From JANPJV01 sp031425695 (GTDB taxonomy: Bacteria > Pseudomonadota > Gammaproteobacteria > Xanthomonadales > SZUA-5), in the NCBI GenBank assembly GCA_031425695.1, contig JANPJV010000160.1:1-5472 (forward strand): a stretch of DNA of 5,472 nucleotides, read 5' to 3'. The position numbers and the translations under genes are program-made. Each line of letters starts with the position of its first letter. Position 1 is the stretch's first letter. Shown in pieces: positions 1 to 4,693 of the stretch. Under the pieces are notes generated by a model that had not been told where the DNA came from, ran no database searches, and saw only the letters and a program-made list of their open reading frames with translations.

Positions 1-112
1 CGGCGGTCTCGGCGCGGCTCCATTCGTGGGCGCACTCGGGGCAGATCTAGAGGGTCGATTCGATGTAGGCGTATTCGGAGTTGCACTGGGGACAGGGTGG
101 CAGGGCGCTCAT
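1..112 (-). pseudogene. phnA: PhnA/YjdM-type zinc-ribbon protein, N-terminal part, interrupted by an amber stop
   Basis: The reading starts at an ATG (minus strand, 112-110) preceded by GGAG six bases upstream. It gives MSALPPCPQCNSEYAYIESTL, then TAG (47-49), then in the same frame ICPECAHEWSRAETA to the window edge. CPQC followed by CPEC is the N-terminal four-cysteine zinc ribbon of the PhnA/YjdM family, small proteins of about 110 residues. The E. coli protein is encoded near the phosphonate genes, but its biochemical role is not settled. The stop lies between the two cysteine pairs, so a product ending there could not form the zinc ribbon. No ATG or GTG restart is visible in the 15 codons after the stop. 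As I recall the E. coli protein, tyrosine precedes ICPEC, so one base change from TAC or TAT would explain the TAG. Alternatives are a sequencing error or amber readthrough. The family call is firm; the rest of the gene lies outside the window. Confidence 0.85.
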
Positions 113-165
113 GGGTGCTCCGAGGTTTTGCAGGGGCCGCCGTCTACGTCTCCGACAGCGAGGAG

Positions 166-171
166 ATTCTA
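166..171 (-). promoter_or_regulatory. Possible -10 box of phnA
   Basis: TAGAAT on the minus strand, 54 bases before the phnA start, matches a sigma-70 -10 hexamer at five of six positions. The hexamer 17 bases upstream (TGCCAG) is a poor -35 box, so this is only a candidate. The rest of the 113-316 gap shows no other gene or clear signal. Confidence 0.25.
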
Positions 172-316
172 CCGGCGACAGACAAAATCTGGCACGCAAG
201 GGAAATCCTGCTGAAGGCTCCCTCTCGGGCGGCATGTTGTCACCTGAATGGGCGTCCGCGATTCGCGCCGCCCCACCACCAGCAAACGCTCCCCCTCCCG
301 CTACTTCCGGCACATC

Positions 317-344
317 TTGCGCTTCTGAAACCTGGTGTTATAGT
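317..344 (+). promoter_or_regulatory. Probable sigma-70 promoter of the exported-protein/GntR/ABC operon
   Basis: TTGCGC (317-322) and TATAGT (339-344) are separated by 16 bases, giving a fair -35/-10 pair. Transcription would start near 351, with a leader of about 36 bases before the ATG at 387. The -10 box lies inside the left half of the operator palindrome, so a bound regulator would block RNA polymerase. A TTGACT at 344-349 could be another -35 box, but no matching -10 follows it. Confidence 0.5.
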
Positions 345-358
345 TGACTACAACACCA
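333..358 (+). promoter_or_regulatory. YtrA-type GntR operator palindrome (GGTG-N16-CACC)
   Basis: The 26 bases form an imperfect palindrome with perfect 7-bp outer arms, TGGTGTT (333-339) and AACACCA (352-358), and inner arms TAGT/ACTA. Overall 22 of 26 positions are self-complementary. The core reads GGTG (334-337), exactly 16 bases, then CACC (354-357). This equals the GGTG-N16-CACC motif that I recall being reported for YtrA of Xanthomonas citri. It overlaps the -10 box of the operon that encodes a YtrA-like regulator two genes downstream. The likely role is autorepression, relieved by an unknown ligand or stress. The palindrome is observed; binding is inferred. Confidence 0.85.
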
Positions 359-386
359 CAGCATCAACGCAGAGACGGAGATCGCA

Positions 387-716
387 ATGTTCATTCAAAC
401 TCGTATCAACCTCATCCTCGCAGTCATGGTTTCGCTGTGCCTGGGATCGGTGATGGCGGCGCAGGCGCCGGCGAGCAGTGCACGCGACTCGGTGTCGAGC
501 GCCATCGACAACGGCAGCTCTTCGATCTCGCAGCGCGCTGAAGCGCTCGTCGTCAATGTGCTGCTCGAGCCCTCTCCGCGCGCGCCGCAACTCCAGCAGT
601 TGCCGACCCCGGTGCTGGTGGGCAACGACAGCAATAGCAGCAGCGGCGCGGGCACTGGCGGCGTCAGTGGCATCGAGATGCCGTTCTTTTCTTTCGGCGG
701 GGCTTCCGCGGAGTAA
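387..716 (+). CDS. Small exported protein of unknown function, first gene of the YtrA/ABC operon
   Basis: This 109-residue protein starts at an ATG with GGAG (377-380) six bases upstream. Residues 1-6 include an arginine, residues 7-23 are a hydrophobic stretch, and a signal peptidase I site is plausible after VMA (24) or AQA (27). Cys18 is preceded by Leu, so it does not make a proper lipobox. The mature part is low in complexity. It has a Ser/Ala-rich stretch (28-54), a short hydrophobic patch with LVVNVLLEP, a Pro/Gln segment (PRAPQLQQLPTP), then a Gly/Ser/Asn-rich linker and a C-terminal MPFFSFGG patch. I recognise no domain. The gene comes first after the operator, and its stop is only five bases before the regulator start, so it is co-transcribed with the regulator and transporter. 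It may be a periplasmic partner or a stress-induced envelope peptide, which is inference only. Confidence 0.8.
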   Translation: MFIQTRINLILAVMVSLCLGSVMAAQAPASSARDSVSSAIDNGSSSISQRAEALVVNVLLEPSPRAPQLQQLPTPVLVGNDSNSSSGAGTGGVSGIEMPFFSFGGASAE

Positions 717-721
717 TTGCG

Positions 722-1078
722 ATGGCAGTGGCATGGAACGACTCGGTCCCGATCTACCGCCAGCTGCGCGATCGCGTAGTGGCGATGATCCTGGACAACG
801 AGCTCAAGGAAGGCGAAGCGGTGCCATCGGTAAGGCAGGTGGCCGTCGACTACCAGATCAATCCGCTGACGGTCTCCAAGGCCTATCAGGACCTGGTCGA
901 CGAGGACCTGCTGGAGAAGCGGCGTGGGCTCGGACTGTTCGTCGGCGACGGTGCACGCGCGCGGCTGCTGGCGCTCGAACGGCAGCGCTTTCTCCAGGAA
1001 GAGTGGCCGCCGCTACGTGCGCGCATCGCGCGTCTCGGGCTCGATCTGAAACAACTGTTGACCACGGGGGATGCATGA
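722..1078 (+). CDS. ytrA: GntR-family transcriptional regulator, YtrA subfamily
   Basis: This 118-residue repressor has the short YtrA architecture. An N-terminal winged helix-turn-helix covers about residues 9-75: PIYRQLRDRV helix 1, PSVRQVAVDYQINPLTVSKAYQDL for the recognition region (35-58), and a wing around KRRGLGLFV (66-74). A short helical tail follows (about 80-115) that normally serves dimerisation. There is no large UTRA or FCD effector domain, as expected for this subfamily. The ATG at 722 follows GGAG (710-713), which overlaps the upstream stop. The stop codon overlaps the ATPase start as ATGA, the usual arrangement of YtrA regulators with ABC genes. Homologues repress ABC operons induced by cell-envelope stress, such as lipid II-binding antibiotics in Bacillus. 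The palindrome at 333-358 is the likely target, making the operon self-regulated. The effector is unknown. Confidence 0.94.
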   Translation: MAVAWNDSVPIYRQLRDRVVAMILDNELKEGEAVPSVRQVAVDYQINPLTVSKAYQDLVDEDLLEKRRGLGLFVGDGARARLLALERQRFLQEEWPPLRARIARLGLDLKQLLTTGDA

Positions 1079-1932
1079 ACGCGGTAATTGAAGCCACCGG
1101 CTTGAGCAAGCGCTACAAGGACAAGGTCGCGCTCGACAACGCCAGTTTCCGGGTAGAGCCAGGCCGCATCGTCGGCCTCATCGGCCCCAACGGTGCCGGC
1201 AAGACCACGGCGCTGAAGGCGCTGCTCGGCCTGACCTCGTACGACGGCAACCTCTCCGTGCTCGGCTACGACCCGTTCTCGCAACGCCACAAGCTCATGC
1301 AGGACGTCTGCTTCATTGCCGATGTGGCGATCCTGCCCCGCTGGATGCGCGTTTCCGAGGCGATCGACTTCGTCGGCGGCGTACACCCGCGCTTTGATCG
1401 CGCCAAGTGCGAACGTTTCCTCGAAGCCACGCAGATCAAGCGCAAGAGCAAAGTGCGCGAGCTGTCGAAGGGCATGATCGCGCAGCTGCACCTGGCGCTG
1501 GTCATGTCGATCGATGCTCGCCTGCTGATCCTCGACGAGCCGACGCTCGGCCTCGACATCCTCTACCGCCGGCGCTTCTACGAGCAGTTGCTCAACGACT
1601 ATTTCGACGAGACCCGGACGATCCTGGTCACGACCCACCAGGTCGAGGAAATCGAACACATCCTCACCGACCTCCTGTTCATCAAGGACGGCAAGATCGT
1701 GCTCGCCGACACCATGGAAAACGTGATCGAGCGCTACAGCCAGGTCCTGGTTTCGAGTGAACGCAGCGAAGAAGCGCGCGCCCTCAATCCGATCGCCGAG
1801 CGCAAGCAGATCGGCAAGACCGCCTACCTCTACGACGGCTTGCCGCGGGCACAGGCGCAGGCGCTCGGTGAAGTGCATCAGGTCGGCGTCGCCGATCTCT
1901 TTATTGCGGTGATGGGTGGGGGTGCAACGTGA
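1075..1932 (+). CDS. ABC transporter ATP-binding protein (YtrB-like)
   Basis: This 285-residue ATPase has all core motifs: A-loop Tyr14, Walker A GPNGAGKTT (37-45), Walker B LLILDEP (150-156) with Glu155 as catalytic base, D-loop LGLD (158-161) and H-loop His188 in VTTHQVEE. The signature motif is LSKGM (130-134) where LSGGQ is canonical; this variant occurs in ATPases of ABC-2 exporters. The C-terminal 70 residues or so after KDGKIV are an accessory domain of the type found in drug and bacitracin exporter ATPases. I chose the ATG at 1075 because it overlaps the regulator stop (ATGA). The frame stays open back to 478, but that part overlaps the two upstream genes and has no support. The protein would act as a homodimer on the inner face of the membrane, powering the permease encoded next. 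The substrate is unknown. Confidence 0.95.
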   Translation: MNAVIEATGLSKRYKDKVALDNASFRVEPGRIVGLIGPNGAGKTTALKALLGLTSYDGNLSVLGYDPFSQRHKLMQDVCFIADVAILPRWMRVSEAIDFVGGVHPRFDRAKCERFLEATQIKRKSKVRELSKGMIAQLHLALVMSIDARLLILDEPTLGLDILYRRRFYEQLLNDYFDETRTILVTTHQVEEIEHILTDLLFIKDGKIVLADTMENVIERYSQVLVSSERSEEARALNPIAERKQIGKTAYLYDGLPRAQAQALGEVHQVGVADLFIAVMGGGAT

Positions 1933-2903
1933 GTACGCCAGTCAAGACCTTTGCGACTTTGCTCCAGCGCGAGATCTGGGAGCATCGCGGCGGCTTCATC
2001 TACACGCCGATCGCGATCGCCTGCGTGCTCCTGCTGCTGCTCGTCATGGGTGCCGGCAGTGCCTATTGGTGGCACTTCAACATCGATGGCTCCGAGCAAA
2101 TGACCAAAGGCGCGCTGCAACTCGCGGCCACCAACGTGCCACCGGAAAAGCTGGCGCTCGGCGTTTCGGCTTTCCTGTGGGGTACGACGCTCCTGTGGCA
2201 GTCGGTGCTCTTCATCGTGCTGTTTTTCTACTGCATCGGCTGCCTCTACGACGACCGTCGCGACCGCAGCGTGCTGTTCTGGAAATCGATGCCGGTGTCG
2301 GACCTGGAAACGGTCGGCAGCAAGGCCTTCATGGCCTTGATCGTGGCACCGCTGATCATGTTTGCGGTGATGGTGGTCGGACAGATCCTGCTGCTCTTCG
2401 CCAGCGGCCTGGTGGTCGCGCTGCACGGCGGCAGCCCGATGAAACTGATCTGGTCGCACATGAATCCGTTCCTGGTCTGGGGCCAGTTCCTGGGCGTCCA
2501 GGGCGTGCAGGTGCTGTACATGCTGCCGCTGTTTGCGTGGCTCATGCTGGCCGGCAGCTTCGCCCGCGGCAAACCGTTTCTGTGGGCCATCCTGCCGCCG
2601 GTGGTGCTGGCGATCATGGAGAGCTGGCTGCGCTTCACGTCGGATTTTTCGCTGAGCCGGGTGATCTGGGAATTCATTGCCCGCCGCGTCGCATCGGGCG
2701 TGGCGCCCATCTCGTTCAAGGCCAACTTCGGCGACGGCCACTCGATGGGCGCGGGGCTCGAGGGTACGCGCTTCGCGGCGAACTTTTCCGACGTGATGGC
2801 GCGCCTGGGCTCGGCGGACCTGTGGATCGGCGTCGGCATCGGCCTGGCCTTCCTCGCCGGTGCCGTGTATCTGCGCCGTTATCGGGATGAGTCGACGAGT
2901 TGA
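1929..2903 (+). CDS. ABC-2 type transporter permease
   Basis: This 324-residue membrane protein starts at GTG, overlapping the ATPase stop as GTGA. A G-rich stretch (1917-1922) seven bases before it serves as the Shine-Dalgarno sequence. About six membrane segments are visible: about 24-44, 84-106, 131-158, 180-207, 215-233 and 297-314. The cytoplasmic motif CIGCLYDDRRDRSVLFWKSM (102-121) is typical of ABC-2 permeases of the YtrC/YtrD kind; it follows the second helix and probably contacts the ATPase. The N-terminal REIWEHRGGF amphipathic stretch is also characteristic. Between helices 5 and 6 lies a soluble segment of about 60 residues. There is one permease gene, so the transporter is probably two permeases plus two ATPases. 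It is the last gene of the operon and faces a convergent glycosyltransferase gene across 109 bases. Export of an envelope-active compound, or another envelope function, is likely but unproven. Confidence 0.92.
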   Translation: MSTPVKTFATLLQREIWEHRGGFIYTPIAIACVLLLLLVMGAGSAYWWHFNIDGSEQMTKGALQLAATNVPPEKLALGVSAFLWGTTLLWQSVLFIVLFFYCIGCLYDDRRDRSVLFWKSMPVSDLETVGSKAFMALIVAPLIMFAVMVVGQILLLFASGLVVALHGGSPMKLIWSHMNPFLVWGQFLGVQGVQVLYMLPLFAWLMLAGSFARGKPFLWAILPPVVLAIMESWLRFTSDFSLSRVIWEFIARRVASGVAPISFKANFGDGHSMGAGLEGTRFAANFSDVMARLGSADLWIGVGIGLAFLAGAVYLRRYRDESTS

Positions 2904-2926
2904 GTGGTTTCCAACGCCCATGTAGC

Positions 2927-2966
2927 GTAGGCCGTAGTGCGCGCGGCTTCTTGCGCGCTCTGCGGC
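2927..2966 (+). repeat. GTAG-headed REP element, copy A (SMAG-like)
   Basis: GTAG (2927-2930) is followed by an arm (2931-2944), an 8-base loop (2945-2952) and a second arm (2953-2966). The arms pair over 14 positions, with one T-T mismatch at position 8 and one G-T wobble. The head plus ten arm bases, GTAGGCCGTAGTGC, and the block CTCTGCGGCGCT (2958-2969) recur exactly in copy C. GTAG followed by a stem with an internal mismatch is the form of REP palindromes such as SMAG in Stenotrophomonas. Lying between convergent genes, it may also stabilise mRNA ends or help termination. Confidence 0.75.
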
Positions 2967-2983
2967 GCTCTTTCGCGATCCAA

Positions 2984-3016
2984 GCCGGTGAGCCGCCACG
3001 CGGCACACCGGCCTAC
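2984..3016 (-). repeat. GTAG-headed REP element, copy B, inverted relative to copy A
   Basis: Read on the minus strand, GTAG (3016-3013) is followed by a 13-base arm (3012-3000), loop GTG and a 13-base arm (2996-2984). The arms pair except for one mismatch at arm position 8, the same place as in copies A and C. Copies A and B are 17 bases apart in opposite orientation, as in a BIME/REPIN doublet. The TAG of the GTAG head (3015-3013) is the stop codon of the leftward glycosyltransferase. No T-run follows, so it is not a classic terminator. Confidence 0.75.
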
Positions 3017-4191
3017 CAAAGCTTGTGGCCCTTCGCGGCATAGAACCCGCAGTTGTCGCGAATACGCGGCATTTCTGCAGCGGGCGGCGCTGCGTCGCGC
3101 AGGCGCCGCAGCGCCTGCGCACCTTCGACCAGGCAATCACAGTAGAAGGCCGCGATCGACCACTCGTCGAGGGCACACCAGCCATAGGCGGCCGGCTCGA
3201 CGAACAGGCGGTCCGTGGTCAGCGGAATCTGCGCGGCCGCGCGCGCCCACAGCAGCGCTTCGGCGAACCGCGAATTGAGGCGATGCCAGCGCGCCAGATC
3301 GACCAGTGTCTCGGCGCGGCTCGGACGGCGCTGGTAGGCGAGCTCATAGGCGGCACGCACGCTTGCCGCGTCGTCCGTAGGCCGTAGTGCCGCGAAGCGG
3401 CTCTGCGGCGCTTCTAAGTCCTTCCCGATCAACTGTTCCGACAGCCGCGCAATCTGCAGCAGCGCGTACCAGTTCTTCTCCTCCCAGCCCGGCAGCTGCG
3501 CGCGTCGGCGGTAGGCGTCGAGCGCCTTGGCCGGGTCGCCGGCGTCGCGCCAGCTCTGTCCAAGATAGAACCAGTAGCGCGCGTTCTCCGGCTCGTCGAC
3601 GAGCGCGCGTTCGAGCAACGCCGCATCGTCATGAAACTTGCGCGGATTGGCGCTGCGCGCGCCCTCGGGACGAACCTCAACGTACGGGCCCGCGAGCGGC
3701 ACCGTCGCTGGACCGTCCGCGCATTCCAGGTACTCGTGCAGCACGCCGTGGTATTGCCACGACCGGTCCGCGGCGAGCAGGCTTGGCCGCGCGTAGCGCA
3801 TGTCGCCGTAGCGCATCTGCAGGTCGTAGCCAGCAGCCGTCAACGGCGGCCGCACGAAACCTGCTGGCAACACCAGCGTCTCGTCGGCATCGATCACCAT
3901 CAGGTAGTCGGCGCCGACGCGGTCCGTCATCGGCGGCAAGCCGTGCAACAGCGCTCGGCCGAGGGCCAGCGCCTCGTTGCGGTTGTGCGCGAAATTCCGC
4001 CAGGGACGCTGATGCAACTCGCCGGGCATGCCACCCATGGTCGACCTGACCAGCGTCATGGTCGCATCCTGCGAGCCAGTGTCGACGATGCACCAGCAAT
4101 CGACGAACCGGCGCAGCGACACGAGGCAGCGCGCGATCACGGCGGCTTCGTCCTTGACGATCATGCACACGCAGATGCGCTGGCTGGCCAT
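3013..4191 (-). CDS. GT2-family glycosyltransferase with C-terminal TPR-like region
   Basis: This 392-residue protein begins with the GT-A fold signature ICVCMIVKDEAAVIARCLVSL (6-26), then IVDTGSQDAT (35-44) for nucleotide-sugar binding, HNRNEAL (69-75) and the DxD metal site IDADET with Asp101 and Asp103. The second half is helical and resembles TPR repeats, for example EPENARYWFYLGQSWRDAGDPAKALDAYRRR-type helices and AYELAYQRRPSRAETLVDLARWHR near 280-303. Proteins of this build transfer sugars to glycans or proteins; acceptor and donor cannot be told. No signal peptide is seen, so it acts in the cytoplasm. Residues 261-272 are encoded by a REP element, and the stop codon comes from another. 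The ATG at 4191 lacks a clear Shine-Dalgarno sequence and lies two bases after the TGA of an upstream open frame, which hints at lost translational coupling. The next in-frame ATG would remove the first strand of the fold. Confidence 0.9.
   Translation of the reverse strand: MASQRICVCMIVKDEAAVIARCLVSLRRFVDCWCIVDTGSQDATMTLVRSTMGGMPGELHQRPWRNFAHNRNEALALGRALLHGLPPMTDRVGADYLMVIDADETLVLPAGFVRPPLTAAGYDLQMRYGDMRYARPSLLAADRSWQYHGVLHEYLECADGPATVPLAGPYVEVRPEGARSANPRKFHDDAALLERALVDEPENARYWFYLGQSWRDAGDPAKALDAYRRRAQLPGWEEKNWYALLQIARLSEQLIGKDLEAPQSRFAALRPTDDAASVRAAYELAYQRRPSRAETLVDLARWHRLNSRFAEALLWARAAAQIPLTTDRLFVEPAAYGWCALDEWSIAAFYCDCLVEGAQALRRLRDAAPPAAEMPRIRDNCGFYAAKGHKLW
3377..3409 (+). repeat. GTAG-headed REP element, copy C, inside the glycosyltransferase gene
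   Basis: GTAG (3377-3380), a 13-base arm (3381-3393), loop GAA (3394-3396) and a 13-base arm (3397-3409) pair with one T-T mismatch at arm position 8 and one wobble. Fifteen bases (3376-3390) and twelve bases (3401-3412) are identical to copy A. It lies antisense to the glycosyltransferase and is translated in frame as roughly PQSRFAALRPT. This falls between the helix ending IARLSEQLIGKD and the helix AASVRAAYELAYQRR, a linker position that tolerates extra residues. Confidence 0.8.
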
Positions 4192-4381
4192 GGTCAGCGC
4201 TTGCGCGCGATCACTTCCATGCAGGCGCGGTAGCGTTCGTTGCCAATCGCGCGGACGAGGATCTTGGCAATGGTCGCGTGTCGCGTAACGCCGACGCTCG
4301 CTTCAAGCCGGTCGACGCCCCCATCTGCCGCAAGCGAAGCCGCCCGCCCATCCGGGTCCGAACGCTGATTGCACACCGAAG

Positions 4382-4409
4382 GTCGCGGTCCGCTGCGGGG
4401 GACCGCGAC
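4382..4409. other. Perfect 10-bp inverted repeat (hairpin) in the intergenic region
   Basis: GTCGCGGTCC (4382-4391) and GGACCGCGAC (4400-4409) are perfectly complementary around the 8-base loop GCTGCGGG. No T-run follows on either strand, so it is not an intrinsic terminator. It has no GTAG head, so it is not an obvious member of the REP family seen nearby. It may be an operator-like site, a decayed repeat or an RNA structure upstream of the glycosyltransferase. Confidence 0.55.
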
Positions 4410-4429
4410 GCCACGCTCGAAATCGATGA

Positions 4430-4459
4430 TTGCCAGCCAGCGCATGACTTGGCTATGAT
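4430..4459 (+). promoter_or_regulatory. Promoter of tRNA-Pro
   Basis: TTGCCA (4430-4435) and TATGAT (4454-4459) are 18 bases apart and match sigma-70 boxes well. Transcription would start near 4466, giving a leader of about 28 bases before the mature tRNA. The bases after the -10 box (GTGCGGC) form a GC-rich discriminator of the type found at stringently controlled stable-RNA promoters. Confidence 0.7.
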
Positions 4460-4467
4460 GTGCGGCT

Positions 4468-4486
4468 CCCGTGTTCACGGGTTTTT
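4468..4486 (+). other. Hairpin with U-tract in the tRNA-Pro leader
   Basis: CCCGTG (4468-4473), two bases, CACGGG (4476-4481) and TTTTT (4482-4486) form a terminator-like hairpin between the promoter and the tRNA. It starts within a few bases of the predicted transcription start, probably too early to terminate that transcript efficiently. It could stop readthrough from upstream transcription, or it could be a 5' leader structure with the U-rich stretch as an RNase E processing site. Confidence 0.5.
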
Positions 4487-4493
4487 CTACCAT

Positions 4494-4570
4494 CGGGGTG
4501 TAGCTCAGCCTGGTAGAGCGCTACGTTCGGGACGTAGAAGTCGCAGGTTCGAATCCTGTCACCCCGACCA
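4494..4570 (+). tRNA. tRNA-Pro (anticodon CGG)
   Basis: The 77-base cloverleaf is complete. It has acceptor stem CGGGGTG (4494-4500) with CACCCCG (4560-4566), D stem GCTC/GAGC (4503-4506, 4516-4519), anticodon stem CTACG/CGTAG (4521-4525, 4533-4537) around loop TTCGGGA, and T stem GCAGG/CCTGT (4543-4547, 4555-4559) around TTCGAAT. The discriminator is A4567 and CCA is encoded (4568-4570). The anticodon at 4528-4530 is CGG, reading proline CCG codons. The C1-G72 acceptor pair is a known identity mark of bacterial tRNA-Pro. This corresponds to proK of E. coli. CCG is a frequent proline codon in GC-rich genomes, so this tRNA carries much of the proline load. Confidence 0.97.
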
Positions 4571-4598
4571 ATTCAGGCCTCGGCACGAGGCTTTCCAG

Positions 4599-4622
4599 AA
4601 CCCGGCCTTGTGCCGGGTTTTG
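4599..4622 (+). terminator. Rho-independent terminator of tRNA-Pro
   Basis: AACCCGGC (4599-4606), loop CTTGT and GCCGGGTT (4612-4619) form a perfect 8-bp stem that runs into TTTT (4618-4621). It lies 28 bases after the tRNA CCA end and points in the tRNA direction. The stem has A residues on its left side only at 4599-4600, so termination in the opposite direction is less likely. Confidence 0.8.
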
Positions 4623-4693
4623 CGTTTCCGGGGTCGCGAGCACTGCTTGCGTGGGTTCGGACCTTGTCCGCACGCTCTTCTATTAAAAACCAG

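Larger units (their letters stand above)
4194..4493 (-). pseudogene. Open frame upstream of the glycosyltransferase, possible remnant of a lost gene
   Basis: A 99-codon frame ends in TGA two bases before the glycosyltransferase ATG. Its last part, ATIAKILVRAIGNERYRACM followed by EVIARKR, looks like a real protein end: a helical, charged pattern with nearly all third positions G or C. The N-terminal part (about 4300-4493) is unlike a folded protein, starts against the tRNA gene and covers the tRNA promoter on the other strand. No Shine-Dalgarno sequence precedes its ATG. I therefore read this as a C-terminal remnant of a gene once coupled to the glycosyltransferase. It could equally be non-coding. 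I recognise no family. Apart from this, the 4192-4429 stretch holds only the hairpin at 4382-4409. Confidence 0.25.

Noticed and set aside
478..1074. Upstream in-frame extension of the ATPase to an ATG at 478, giving a 484-residue protein
   Set aside because: It overlaps the exported-protein and GntR genes in another frame, has arginine- and serine-rich non-protein composition, and the ATGA overlap marks 1075 as the real start.
886..1878. Minus-strand open frame of 330 codons opposite the ATPase
   Set aside because: The opposite strand has a complete ABC ATPase with all motifs. This frame mirrors it and has no ribosome binding site or family match.
1878..3185. Long minus-strand open frame (435 codons) opposite the permease
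   Set aside because: It is a shadow of GC-rich coding on the other strand. The composition is rich in Arg, His and Gln, there is no recognisable domain, and it crosses the permease, the REP doublet and the glycosyltransferase end.
3387..4233. Plus-strand frames opposite the glycosyltransferase
   Set aside because: They are arginine- and alanine-rich antisense shadows of a gene with clear GT2 motifs.
4650..4675. Stem-loop GCGTG...CACGC after the lipoprotein gene as its terminator
   Set aside because: The inner stem CGGAC/GTCCG is real, but no T-run follows on the minus strand, so termination there is not supported.
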